From assembly GCA_963969495.1 (NCBI GenBank), contig OZ018322.1, forward strand, positions 159,054,848 to 159,118,847: DNA of 64,000 nucleotides, in the 5' to 3' direction. This DNA comes from Ceratothoa steindachneri (lineage: Eukaryota; Arthropoda; Malacostraca; Isopoda; Cymothoidae). Below the pieces are notes generated by a model. It did no database searches, had not been told where the DNA came from, and saw only the letters and a list, made by a program, of their open reading frames with translations. The position numbers and the translations under genes were made by a program. Shown here piece by piece: positions 49,861-62,151 of this stretch (its first letter is position 1; every line of letters starts with the position of its first letter).

Positions 49861-51754
49861 GAAAATATACTCTTCTTTTCTTTAAGAAATGATAGTTTTG
49901 GTTCTACTAACTGTATATTCCGTTAATAGTTACTCTGTTTCTGTTACCCAGGAGCACTTTTATGATTTACAATAATTACCTTTCGAAGATCCTCCCCGAG
50001 CTCTTTCTTCATAACCATTCTGCTACTTCATGGTGTGATGGTAAATAGCAAACGCATGCTTTGTCTTTTGAAATGCAGAGTAAATGTTCTTGTTGTCAGT
50101 GAAATAATCTTAGTAAACCACCATAAGTGACCTAAAGCTTTGTGGATAATTAAATGCCCTATCTGGTTGACATTTGCAGTGCTACGAAATTAAATCGATA
50201 AATTGACACTACGTGCTATTGTGTTTCAAAATATATTTGCTTCGTGTGTTTCGTTGTTTTTGTTAATGAATTTATTAATATCCAATTTATTGCAATTATC
50301 TCTTAATTAGAAGAATTTCGTAGTGTAGAGGCTGATTAAAAACATGTGAAGGGGCTAATTCTAGGTTAAGTGTTTTTCAATTAGCAGCCCATTATCCACT
50401 CTTCTCGGATCTGAACTATGCCGAATATTTTATAAATTAATCATTTACATTATGTAGAAGACCTACTTTAACCTTGCACCGACAGTGCAAATTAGGCAAT
50501 TGCCGAAGTATGAATAATTGCAGGTTAAGGAAATGCCGAAGAAACAAAATTACGGAAACATTCTAGATGAAGTGGGAGGCTGGAATTTGCTTGGTTGGCT
50601 GTGTGAAATCTTTACGAAACAAAAGCCTATCAGATTTTTAAAATGACCTTAAACGAGTTCTCCAGTGTCTTATATTTTTATACAATGTATGATGTCTCTC
50701 AAAGTTCATTTCACCCAATCACATGGAAACGTTTTTGAGAACCTTAGAGAGTGCCAGATGCAGATGGAACATCGTTACGAAAGTTTTCTAGAAAGAATGA
50801 TTGCTTGTAAATAATTCATCTCTGTCACACTAAAACAAGTCCAAAACTCAATTGGCTTAAGGTAGCCTTGTTTGTTTGTTTCAAATAATTTAAGCTGTGC
50901 CAATTTATATTTTTATGTGACCTGTTTTTACTTGAAATGTTAGCTTGAGTATAATGCATTAACAACTTTGGAATGTTATATTTCGGCAATAGATCTTTAT
51001 CATGCACAAACTGCACCAGTTTACGTTATTTTATGCATATACAGTACTGGATGAAAATAATAAGCGACCTTATAAAAATTTATACGCGAGAAACTAGAAT
51101 GGCCTATAAATTTAAAATATGCATAGAAAAAGTCTATATGAGTATATTTCATTGTTCTTCAAGTTAAATATTTCAAATATGAATTATTTATATTCCTTTG
51201 GATAAAAGCCGTCAATCAACTATTTGATATCTAATTTGATAGAATTATTCATTTTACCTATAAATTAGAGACAAAAGAGCGAATCGATACATATATAGTA
51301 AATTTATAGAAGACAACACTTCATACAAGGAAATAAAATGTCAATCTTTCGAAAGTAAAATATCATGATACAATCACAAACAGTCAATGGGAATTAATTG
51401 CGGTCTTTAAATTTAAAAGTCATCGAAAATTTCGTAGAACACTGGAGAACAAAGGTTTTGCATTGTTGCATTTATAATGGCACTTAATATTACTTGAGTA
51501 TTGTGTAATGAATTAAAATCTGAACTTAGATTTTCTCTAAAAGGTAGATATTTAAAACAATTTAGCCTTTTTCATTTGTTACGAAATTTAAACACCTTTC
51601 TTATTATGACATATGCTATCTAAGCAATTTATCGTCATAATATGTTATAATTATCATTAAAACAACCGTTTAGAGAAATAATTTGCATTTCTAACTGTAG
51701 GCAAGTGCCAGGTTAAAGCGTCACCTATTTTTGCAAAAGGATTAAAGTTCAATT
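49861..51754. other. No gene recognised
   Basis: Frames of about 64 codons overlap each other on opposite strands at 50.8-51.2 kb. No motif was found. Confidence 0.45.
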
Positions 51755-52060
51755 GTACCTATTTAGAGCAAAAATGACCCATATTACTATGGGAAATATG
51801 GTTATTCAGCCTGGAGATTTAAAAGCTGCCATTAATTTGGCGCTGGAGGAAACACTCTTGTGGTAAAAGCCTCATTTAGCAATTTAGAGCCATGAAGTGA
51901 CCGATATGACCATTAGAGATATGTTTCTTTACTCTGGAGGTTTCAAATCTGACATCGGATTTGGGGTCCGGTGGCACCATCTAGTGGCAGAAGCCTCATT
52001 AAGCTATTTTGAGCAATTGAATGACTCATATGAGCATGGGAAACCATTAATGCCATAATC
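51755..52060. repeat. Diverged tandem repeat, unit about 120 bp
   Basis: About two and a half units start near 51761, 51881 and 51995. Each begins with ATTTAGAGC/ATTTTGAGC, then ATGACC.ATAT.A, and ends with GGTGGCACCATCTAGTGGCAG/GGAAACACTCTTGTGGTAAA and AAGCCTCATT. No coding content. Confidence 0.7.
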
Positions 52061-52261
52061 ATTTAATCACAAAACGCCGCAGGTAATTGGAGGGATTTTG
52101 CCATCTTGTTCTCAACAGCGTGTATATTCATCACGAAGTGTAATAGCAATTGTAATTAAAGCTAAGGAAATCCAATATGCCCAATAAAATTATGTATTAC
52201 ATTAGTAAAATCTGAACCTTGTATCCATTATATCACAGTATTAGTTGTGCACCAATGCAAT

Positions 52262-53170
52262 TCAGTAAGAACAATGAAGGATAAAAAGATAAATTGTTAT
52301 TTTTATGGCAATAATTTGTAGCTCTTGCGTTTTATCTTCTATCAGTAGTGCGCCATCATACAGTATGTATGTCCCATCATCCTTGGTAGCGCTCTTTTTC
52401 GTGATTAGAACTTGGTAGAAGCGTTCTCCCGTTTCAGCACTGGTAGCTCCATGGTTCACGGGGAAAAGGTGAAGATTAACATTCATATTTCCTACAAGAT
52501 CACTAAGAGCCAACAGCAATCTAGCAAACAACACCTCATAGCTATCACCATCTTTGCTACCAAGAATGTTTAGTATAACCAATACATGAGGCTACACCGC
52601 TGCCTTCTCTTTTCCACTTATCTCTGACAAGTTCCACATCAAGTACAAGGGTACAAATGTCAGGTCAATCAAATCTTCTGGCTTTGATTTTCTCAAATAA
52701 ACAAAGCAGGAATTGTAGGAACGATGTGATGAAAGCTTTCTATATCACTAATCAATACCTTTACAAACTGGTCAGCAAGCCAATTTGAGGTGCATTTGGG
52801 GTCGGATGATTTTATTTCGACTAACAATCGGGTCAATCACAATGTTTGACCTGACTGCCTCCAGAGATTCACTGAATGGCCATTCCTTCTGACTCCAGTG
52901 TTTGACTCGAGCTAGATTAAAACACATAAAAAGATAGCATGGGAACACAACGAAACCTTTCCGGTGATCAAGGAGCAAGGTAATCATTTTCCGGCCCATA
53001 AAATGATAAAGTTGTGCTCTAGCAATTTGACTAAGTCAATGCCCATTTTTATGTTGCCATATGTTTGTTTCAAATGTACTGAGTGACAAATGGGGCTGCA
53101 CCAAATCATTGCCCATATGCGAGAAAATACCACACTTGAGACTGCACTTAGAATATCCAATAACAATCTT
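52262..53170 (-). pseudogene. Uncharacterised repetitive family, copy A
   Basis: On the minus strand, blocks in order are: CSPICHSVHLKQTYGNIKM (about 53050-53110); KMITLLLDHRKGFVVFPCYL (about 52935-52990); KHWSQKEWPFSESLEAV (about 52850-52900); RNKIIRPQMHLKLAC (about 52772-52815); and, after decay, LHLFPVNHGATSAETGERFY (about 52415-52480). The same ordered blocks appear in copy B, so A and B are homologues. I recall proteins of this wording as a high-copy, uncharacterised family in arthropod genomes. The Cys and the KxGL and GERFHQ-type blocks suggest a folded enzyme-like domain, but no activity is known to me. Frameshifts and stops throughout. Confidence 0.7.
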
Positions 53171-53330
53171 TATTGTGTAGCATTATTACGAGGAAACACC
53201 TAACTATGCTATATAACAACTTACGGTATCTTGCTAGTAAAAAAATTGCTTGTCTTATAAAAAATACAATACTTAACAAAAATCGGTATCGTCTTCTGAA
53301 ATATGAGACATAATTAGGGATATAAACAAG

Positions 53331-53417
53331 GATGCTTTTCAATTTACCTGGAGGCTAATAACTCCTTTGATTTCTTGGAGAGTGCCAAAAGATGCTTTAC
53401 AATTTACCTGGAGGCTT
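53331..53417 (+). repeat. Pair of 26-bp direct repeats
   Basis: A block starting GATGCTTT and ending TTACCTGGAGGCT occurs at about 53331 and 53391, 60 bp apart, with one base different. Possibly a local tandem duplication. Confidence 0.7.
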
Positions 53418-54978
53418 TTGAAAAACAAGTTTGTAGTAACCACAAAAGTTAAAGAATTGCATTAGGATCATTTGTACATTTATCCCTACTTGGATTTCAA
53501 AATGCATAAAGATAAAGCATGGAAAGAAAAAACTATTTTATATTTGAAATCAGCGTTAAAAAACAAATTAGAATTAATTTAAAAATCCTTTTAACAGAAA
53601 ATAAGAAAAAAAAAGTTCCCCTCAGTAGTAATTATCTATTGAAGGTGGAAAAACATTGTAATCAAACCAAACTAGTTCGAAGTAAATAAAGGTTTGTTAT
53701 AAAAAAGGAATATTAAAACACCGGAAGATTCAATGAAATTTAACTAAAGTAAACTAGTTAAGCAATAAGGATAACCAAGTTAAGCTCTTAAAATGCTGAA
53801 TTCGAAACAAATAAAGCCTATCTGACAAGTCGTTTCGATGTGGAGTGAACATTGCGGTTGAAACAAAATGAAATAGAAGGATAGAGAAAATTAATTATGC
53901 ATCTGTATAAAAGTTTGCATTAAATCTAAATTAAATTAACGTGAAAGAGTGATTGAAGACAATGTTTTAAAGAAAGAAAGGCTAAAAAAAATCGACTTAC
54001 TACGAAAAACGAAACTTAGAGTTGAAAAGGAATTGCAGAGTAAGCTATGTAAAGAGGATGTATGAATAGTAGGGGCTGCATTTATGGAGAGTATAAAGTA
54101 GATAAAACTTGAAGCCAAAACGGAAAAAACAGCTAATGTTGCATACTGGTAGCAAAAATGGAGAGGCGAAAAGAGGGTATGTGGGATAATAATAATTAAA
54201 CTGGGTTTACCCTTGTCAGAAAGAGAGATATAGGCAGAGATCTAAATATGAATGAGGACACTACTCAACCAGAGGCTTTAAAAGTTGAATGATAATCGGT
54301 TAAATGATAGAAAGAAATTCACTATAGTATTTCTAACTTGCATAAAATAACTAGAACTTCTTATTTACATAAGAAATTCCCAAAACTCAGAAATAATAAA
54401 GACATTAAAGAGAAAATGGATGGCTCGAACATTTTAATGACTTAAATTTTCTAGGGCCAGCAACGGAATGCAAGGTGTATAAAGTGATTTATACTTGTAC
54501 ATGCGTAGAACAAACACGAGTGAGTTATCAACGCGCCTAAAAAAGAGAAAGGGATAATTTCACAACGAAACTTTAAAACACAGTGAATAATACAACGACA
54601 ATGCGAAAGAAGGTCTCGCTAGCCTAATAAATGCGTCATTGATTACACTGAAGAACACAATTTTTGTTGAGATAGGTCTGACTGCTGTTTTTAATTCATT
54701 TTTTGGTGCTGAATCCAAAACTAATCTCCGTTTTGCTCTATCAATTCAAGTTTTTGAACTTTTTCAAATATTTACATACAATGAGATATGAAAGAAACAG
54801 GCATAATTGCAATGTTTATTTAACACTATTATGCTTTAACAAAGGATATGGATATGGTAATTATATAATTATAATTGTGTGTAAGTAGTTAAGGTAAAAG
54901 TTTACGTTTATAGCTTTTTCTAGAATGTTCAACTTGAAGACTTTCGCGTTTGATGCCCCATCAATGTCAGCCATCATT

Positions 54979-55920
54979 CAAGGGGCGGTCAATAAGTTTT
55001 GCGAATCGGTAAGGCAAAACAGAGGAAGAGGAATGGCTGTTTTGGGATGTGTTAGGACAAGTTATGACAAGTCAGGACCTGCAGCCGCACGCTACTTCCT
55101 TGTCTATTTGAAAAGCCGTACCTGATCGCAGATCGTCAATCACAAATTTTTCAACAATGGAGAAGGTTGAGTACCACGCAGTGATCATATTTATGACCGA
55201 GGAAGTCAAGAATGAAAAAGAGATCCAAGAACGCATGGTTGCAGTGTTAACCGACACCGTCCCTTCCTATGCAACCATTGCTCGCTGGAATAGGGAGTTC
55301 CGCCATGGTCGTGAGTCCCTTGAAGATGACCCCTGTCCATGACGCCCATCAGACGTGACCAACGAGGACAATGTGGCCCGTATGGAGAGGATAATCCTCT
55401 AAAATCGACGGGTGAAGGTCGAAAAAATTGAGCGAGAACTTGGAATATCACATGGAAGTGTTATCAACATCATTCACGCCAATTTTGCCATGACCAAGGT
55501 CTCTGCCTGTTAGGTCCCTAGAAACCTCACAAAACCTCACGCCCCATGATCAACTTCAACGTCGTCAAAGTCCACAAGGCCAGAGTTCCACAAGCTGCCG
55601 TGCGCGAGTGCGGATTCGAGGAGCTCAATCATCTGCCCTACAGTGTAGATTTAGCCACTAGCGACTACTTTTTATTCCGCCAGCTCAAGGCTGCACTGCG
55701 TTGACGCCGGTTTGGAGACGATGAAGATGTCCAGCTCACCGTCCAGTAGTGGATTGAACAGCAGTCGGGAGATTTCTGGTTGTCGAAAATTCGAAGCCTC
55801 AAGGACAAGTGAGGAAGGTGGATTAAAGTCCAGGGTAGTTATATCGAAAATTAATAAAATACTTTTTCTCATATCTCGTATCCTTATATCCGAATTGAAA
55901 AACTTATTGACAGCTTCTCG
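54979..55920 (+). mobile_element. mariner element, internally deleted, 942 bp
   Basis: Terminal inverted repeats at 54979-55009 and 55890-55920 pair over about 31 bases with a shared core GTCAATAAGTTTT and an outer end C-x-AG. The right flank is TA (55921-55922); the left flank reads TT (54977-54978), a probable decayed TA target duplication. The element sits inside copy B of the 52-58 kb protein family and interrupts its frame, so it inserted after that copy. Usual mariners are about 1.3 kb, so roughly 350 bp is missing. Confidence 0.93.
55157..55850 (+). pseudogene. mariner transposase remnant
   Basis: Starts at the ATG at 55157 with the DNA-binding helix-turn-helix region: EVKNEKEIQERMVAVLTDTV, SYATIARWNREFRHGRESLE and DDPC. 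A stop follows PC. The same frame then gives TNEDNVARMERI and, after one stop, IERELGISHGSVINI and the linker VPRNLT (about 55510-55530). The centre of the catalytic domain, with the first two Asp residues, is deleted. The text resumes at about 55565 with VHKARVPQAAVRECGFEELN, then PYSVDLATSDYFLF, which holds the third Asp, and ends with SLKDKWRKWIKVQGSYIEK at about 55850. An element of this form could only move with transposase supplied elsewhere. Confidence 0.95.
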
Positions 55921-57340
55921 TATGTACATCCCGTCTACCCTGATAACGTTCTTTTATAACCTTCAAATATTGGTGAAATCGTTCAACTTGCTTGTTGCTA
56001 ACAGCATCATAATCATCCGGAAAGCTGGCAAGATAGCAATCCATAAAATGTAGTTTAATACTCATGTTGCAACTAAGCACCTTGATGCTCTCCAATAGAT
56101 TCTAAACAATATTTTTGTAATTAATGCAGGTGTATTTGCAAGAAAGTTCTTTAAGTCGTTTTTGAATGATAACTATGCATTCTTCTCAAAGTTTGACATA
56201 GTCCCAGTAAACTGTTCACTTTGATGAGATGTCGAATTTGTGGACCAGTAAACACACCGGCCCTGATTTTTACAATTGAAAGACCGGAAAATGTCAAGAT
56301 GATGTACCTAAAACAGTCGCCATCAGTTGGCAATGCCTTTACACACTGCTTTATGAGACCTAGTTTTGTGTGCCGAGGTAGGAATATTATATTCCTCCTG
56401 TCAACACGTAGCTCATGTAGAATGTTGGGATCTCCAGGTTTAAAATGAGATCTTCGGGTCCAATTTGTCTCAACCCAATGCTTCCCTCGAGCTCTGCTAT
56501 CCCACATACAGAGATGTACCCACCTTGCTGACTAAGAAGGAAGCACAACATTTTAATCTCAACACAGATGATCCAATTGTGTTTGTCATATTGCAATAGC
56601 TCAATGACCCGCTTTATATCTCCATGTTCTTCACGAAGACAGGCAGAATGCCCAATATGGATTGCAACAAATAAATTGCCATTGTGTAGAAGAACACAGT
56701 TCTAGCTCCGCTTTAAGCTGTCAATTAACATTCGCCATTCATTTAGGTTGTAGATTGAAAGCCTTAATTCCTTCAGTAAACTAGGAATGTAATGGCATTA
56801 CACAAATGCGCTGTCACTTCAAAAGTACTGCAGAAATGTACTTTCTCTGGTTTGAATGTATGATACTTTTGCTCCTTGTTCAAGTAAGTTTTTCTCATTC
56901 AGTCTTGATGCTAGGATTTCTGAATCTTTTTTTTAATAGGCCCAAATCACGTGCCAAATCATTGAACTCGTGCTGATCAAATCCCCTACAAATCGAATTC
57001 TCGTGAATTTTGAAATTTGCATCATTGCTGTTACTGCGTTCGTCAACATCACTTAGATATTCTAGAGGAGGTAGTTATTTCGCCAAAGCATGGGGTTACC
57101 AAATAGTAACCTTTCACGTGTTCCTTTGGTCAACCTCCGTAAACTCTCGACTCACTGCCTGCTAAATATGCTTGTTTAACACAAACACTAATGTTTGCCC
57201 TCTGACTATGAATGGTGAAACTGCCACAAATAAAGCAGACGGAGTCAGGGTTGTTTAGGCATTTACTACGAGAAGTTTTAGGAGCAGACATGATCTGAAA
57301 CAAATGAAATATATACCTATGTAAATCAAACACTAAGATG

Positions 57341-58009
57341 GAATAGTTACCAGCTTAGAAAGAGAAAAAATAGAATATAACGAAATAGAACGTACAACAC
57401 ACACCTCTCACCGCAATGGCTCAATGGTGACTGCACAAACAAGTTGCAACGTAGCTGTAGATGAATTCAATCGTAATCAGCAGGCAAATCTTATTACAGC
57501 TAAGCAGTGAAATTTTACTTCTCTGGGGGGTAAGCTGATAGGAATAAAATAGACGTGCTTGAAAAATTTGACTACAAATTTGAAATCAGCATGCTAATTT
57601 TACTCTAAATCAGCACAAAAATCTAACTCAACAGAAATTTTCTTTTCAAATTGTTCCTCGGTGTTATCACTGGGTTAGAAAAAAAAACTTTATAAGTCGT
57701 CTAAGAATTTTCAATTGATTTACCACCAATTGTGCACTGTTGAATCCTTAAATGGCATCCGTTTCCTCTGATCAGGTTAAGTTTGTTTGCTAAGTTGATT
57801 TAAAAAAACTCCGATCTTATAACACAATTGATCACAATTATGTGACATTTGCAAGGGTTTTTTAATACTGCTCATCCGAAATAGGGTTTTAAGCTGAAAA
57901 TAAAATCGTTTTTACCACAATTATTAAATGTTACAGAAATTTATTTGTGTACATTGCTAAAGGTAAATATCAATACATGAAATTTGATATTAGATCATCA
58001 GATACCTGA
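57341..58009. other. No gene recognised between copies B and C
   Basis: AT-rich DNA without conserved frames on either strand. Confidence 0.45.
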
Positions 58010-58600
58010 TCTGGATCTCTTTCATGTCTACATCCGAGTTCTGTGTAGTTCCTGCCCTTCATGTTGCCAAGAAATTTTTTCACGACTCAAACTAAAGCTT
58101 TCCAGGCGCTTTGTTTCATTTAGTTCAAAATTTGGATCACTAATGAGTTAACGGAGTTGAGGACTGTCAAAGATGCCAGATTCCAACTACTCCAATGTTG
58201 ATTTTGGAAAGGTATGGCAAAAGATAGTCAAACTGTCGCCATCCTTGTCAAGAGCTTTAATGAACTATTTAGTCAAACCGAGCTTAATGTAAAGAGGTGG
58301 AAGGGTTTCGTATCTCTTTCCGCAGGATAATCTGCAGGAGATGTGCTATATCTGTACCGTACCCCTAGTGTTTCTTTTCAGAGAAAAACTCAAGAGGTAC
58401 TCTTGATGTCTGTTGCTGTAGAAGAAGATGTGAGCACTGTTAGAGAGGAGTGGTTTTCTTTCAATCTGGATAAAAAACCACCTTGCTTTTATTTTCTTCA
58501 ACCCTGGATTAAATTTCGTTACTAATGTCAAGAAGCACTGGTCTTTCATCACAATAAGCTACAGGATGACATGCTTAATAAATATCAGGATTTCCTAGGC
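58010..58600 (-). pseudogene. Uncharacterised repetitive family, copy C
   Basis: On the minus strand, a frame at 58346-58552 (start MMKDQCFLTLVTKFNPGL) leads, after a stop at about 58340, into KRYETLPPLYIKLGLTK (about 58270-58320). Then FIKALDKDGDSL and FCHTFPKSTLE follow (about 58180-58260), then LESGIFDSPQL, FELNETKRLESFSL and KFLGNMKGRNYTEL (about 58030-58160). The LPPLxIKLGL, KALDKDG and GIFDSPQ blocks match those of copies A and B in order, so C is a third member. The region upstream of LPP differs from A and B, so C may be a separate subfamily. Confidence 0.7.
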
Positions 58601-60447
58601 TAATCCGGTTCTTTCTTTTGATCTGAGTCAACAATATAGCTCAGAAATCGCAGTGAGTGCCATAGTTTGTTCGTTTTCTCCAAATCATGTGAATTCCAAA
58701 CTTCAGAAAACTATTCTTGCCCTTGGTTCAACGACGCAGATACTCGGTTCATGACTTGCATACCATGTGTAGCACCCAAACTTCAGCCTGGTCGCTAAGT
58801 TTCCTGCCCAAATAAGCATAGTAAGCCAAATATATGAAAGTTATAACCATATTTCTGCTAGGAATAATGGTGTATTTGCCCAGATTGAGCAGAATACATT
58901 TTGCTAATTTTTGCAAGATCTTCGGGCAAAATCGATTTCATTAAACTCCAAATAAAAAATAACAGTTAGTCCTAAATTACCACAGGTAATCTCTTCCGAA
59001 TTCATATATTTTAATAATTAAGAAAGAGGTTTTGTATATAAATACATATATAATACCTGTGCATGTAAAAAAAAAACAGTAAAATAATCATGTGGCGATT
59101 ATTTTAAAAGTTGACCTGATTGAGCAAATCAAATTGGATTTTTTTATTTGGCGCATTAGGATTGTCCTAAATCAGCTAAAATAACTTGGAAATACATTTT
59201 TTTTAGCTTCTATATTCAAACGTAGATTTCCCGCGTTCGAACTCAGTGAGAATCAGACACAATCGTTAGTGCAAGCAAATGTCTGGCCTCGATAGATAAG
59301 AGGCTTTTCCGCTATATTGAGACGTTGTGCTTACCTCTGTGTGGTAAGCAAAGTGCTTTCCCCCTAAAAATTAATTTCCTACCCACCAAATAAATAGATC
59401 TTACACAAATTCTCCTACTCATAATTAATCACAACATCGCTATCATTCTTCTCCCTCCCTCACATCCAACCACCAACTGTCTTTTCCTATGTTCCAAATA
59501 ATCCTCCCGGTGGGTAATTGTATCCACAAAACCCTGAGTAATTACAGAACTACTACCCCCGGGTTTAAGAAAGTTCTTACCTGATCACCTGTTGATGTAA
59601 AAAAACCGGCATACCACAACCACCTTCCTCCATATATGAAGATCGGTTGAGTGTTGGTTCCTAGCCAAGTGATGGAGGGCATTTGTTATTTTTTATTAAA
59701 AATAAATGTAGAAAGATAAATGATTATTGTAATATACTATCGAAAAAGCAATAATATCTGAAATAAAATTAACATGCTAAATATGCATAGACGATAAATA
59801 ATAAAATAAGCAATTAGTTTGTTTGCGTACCACAGAATTACTGAGGTAACTAAATTTGCGTTCAGGTAATAACTATTATTAGAGCAACAGTGAATAGATT
59901 AACACACATGGATGTAAATAAGATAATAAAGGTTGATACAAGATGAGATAAAATAAAAGGGCTAATTACTATCAATCTATTTGGAAGAAGGTGAAATCGG
60001 AATTATAGAAAGGGGCTAATTCGGGCTTTTTATATGAACAAAACTATGGCAAAAATAATTATACCTTAACACTTGCAACACCAGGTAATTTAATACTATT
60101 ACCTTTATTCGGGGGATCTAAAATGCTAAGTGATTTACAGGGTTTGTTCTTCATCTGAGAATGTCATCACTTGACACAGGGTTGATTCCAGCGTAGGCGG
60201 CCACACGGCAACTAGTGGTGTAACGAACTTGCTCTCGGTTGGCGTTTTTTTGGATAATCACCCCAGTGGTTGTAGGTAACTCTACGGGCATCTTCTACAT
60301 ACTTAATTAGGACACGGCTATCATTTTCATTCCCGTATTCATAACGCAACATGCCATCTCTTTTCTGTTTACAGAACCCTGCCGATGGAGTACCTACATC
60401 TTATATGGGGGCCCGCTTAATTACCTAATTAAACGTAGTACACTCTT
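58601..60447. other. No gene recognised
   Basis: The part just above 58.6 kb could hold the decayed N-terminus of copy C. A GTTCGAAC-type B-box-like sequence near 59236-59243 is isolated. A small perfect inverted repeat, GCTTACC/GGTAAGC, lies near 59330-59350. Confidence 0.4.
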
Positions 60448-60545
60448 GTCACATATAGAGGTAATCATATTCACATAACCTCGACATGGAGAACTAGCGT
60501 CACCTATGGGGGTAATCATATGCACCTAACCTCGACGAAGGACCA
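60448..60545 (+). repeat. Two tandem copies of a 51-bp unit
   Basis: Units at 60448-60498 and 60499-60545 share GTCAC.TAT.G.GGTAATCATA and CACNTAACCTCGAC. They lie in a GC-balanced patch without a gene. Confidence 0.75.
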
Positions 60546-61779
60546 TAAAGGGTTCTCTGATCATTGATTGCGGTCAATATACTATAATATCCAACACCTC
60601 TCCCCGAAACGAGGAGGCTTCTGATTCCTTCGAACTTACCAGTGATTGTAATTTTGATCTTTATGTTTTTTTCATTATCTGTTCAGAGGATCCCGTCCAC
60701 CATCAGAATCTGAATTTGTCCTTAATCATTAATTACTGATAAATAAGTTACTACCATCATGAGGAGTGTATAAGTGTGCTGAAAACACGAAAGAGGATAT
60801 TTTGAATGTAGCTGAAAGACCGAGAGAGTAGATTATTGTTTACAATATTATTTAGATATTCTTAATAAGTTCTTTAAATAATCACTCAATCAACTTAGGT
60901 AAATGAAAGACTTCTATCGTTTACGGAAGCTAGAGGCAGACTATAATAGGTAAACGGCTGCCAAATATTTTAGGGCGAACCATTAACGATGGTTTAGGGC
61001 TCTATTTCCATTCTTTTTTTCCAGGGCTTTCTCCTATTTTCCACGTGGAATAACATAATAATTAACCGATTATCCCAATGTATTCCTTTCATTGCCCATT
61101 GACCATTGAGATAATTGCTCACTCCTTCACCTCAAGTCAATGCTAAACTTTACGGTTTGTTATTTTTTCACAAAATCGAGTCTGTTATATAAATAAATGA
61201 ACAAATTTTAAAACCGAAGTCAGTTGTTTTTTTATTTCTATTCGGAGAAAAATACGTGAATTTCCCGTTAAATACTTGGCAGTGAAGAGTCTGATGAGCA
61301 ATATCATCCCTAATCTGAGAAAGAGAAACTAGTTCTCCCTGTTTGTGTAACACATCCCCGACCTGGTTCAACCTATTTCCTTTCAACTCAAAGGTCTTTG
61401 AGCCCAATAAACACACAGTTAGGAAAGCTATCGCTAGGTAGTTACCCATATTAATTCTATTGCTTAAAGTGATTCAAGTGGTTCCATTACGCCTAATTTG
61501 ACAAAAAATGTGGAGCCATTTCCTTATGAAAGCAAACTTCCTCTTGCCAACACGAAAGATACTCTAATCACGCACTCCAAATTCACCATCGACTTCCTTT
61601 CTTCTTCTTTCCTCATTATGTTACTTCTAAATATCTTTTCTTAGCTTAGATTCCCACAAAAAGAGAAATAACGGCATTTTGGCTATTTCGTTTTAATTAT
61701 TTTAGTTAACATAAGTCAAAATAAAATAAAACCTATGTATGTTATCTTCAATATTTTTATCACCATCAGGATATTAGGC
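60546..61779. other. No gene recognised
   Basis: A 93-codon minus frame at 61168-61449 begins with a hydrophobic stretch like a signal peptide (MGNYLAIAFLTVCLLGSKTF) but has no homology I recognise and no clear gene context. It could be a small secreted-protein exon or chance. Confidence 0.3.
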
Positions 61780-62151
61780 CGAAAATCACGTCCATTTCCC
61801 AACTCCATTTTCACGCGCCGACTCACTAAAGGATTTCGACTCACTTTCTGACATATAAATATTCCCTCAGTATTACTGATTTATAGTATCTCATTTAAAA
61901 CTAATTAACGAGTGATTAACGTTACCCGATTGCCAATTAATCTATATTCTGTCAGAATTTTCCTTATTTACATTACATATATTTCCCGTATGTATATATA
62001 TATGTAAGCTAGTGACATTAACTAGTACGAAGTAAACGTACTTGTACGTAGCGAAGGACGCATACGTACATTTGAAGGATATATGCATATATATTCGTAA
62101 CTGTATATATACATAATCTCGTGGCTGGGGAGGTGACCTATTCCTCGACAC
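61780..62151 (+). repeat. Dispersed repeat, copy 2
   Basis: Same family as 47385-47963, same orientation, lacking the ~150-bp middle part of copy 1. It ends with the shared GTGACCTATTCCTCGACA. Identity in aligned blocks looks high (about 80-90 percent by eye). Confidence 0.85.

Larger units (their letters stand above)
54900..57340 (-). pseudogene. Uncharacterised repetitive family, copy B (split by mariner)
   Basis: The fullest copy. From 57333: a start MSAPKTSRSK with a SVCFICGSF metal-site-like block; FDQHEFNDLARDLGLLKKRF (about 56930-56985); SARWVHLCMWDSRARGKHW (about 56470-56520); FLPRHTKLGLIKQCVKALPT (about 56340-56400); IRAGVFTGPQIRHLIKV (about 56220-56270); MSIKLHFMDCYLASFP (about 56020-56065); and VERFHQYLKVIKERYQGRRD (about 55935-55990). 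The frame breaks at the right mariner end and resumes beyond the left end as MMADIDGASNAKVF (about 54940-54976), exactly the continuation expected from homologues. Length before decay was roughly 470 codons or more. Function unknown; repeated occurrence suggests a mobile-element protein. Confidence 0.8.

Noticed and set aside
55672..56053. Frames of 85-113 codons across the right end of the mariner
   Set aside because: Antisense shadows of the mariner transposase and of orphan-family copy B.
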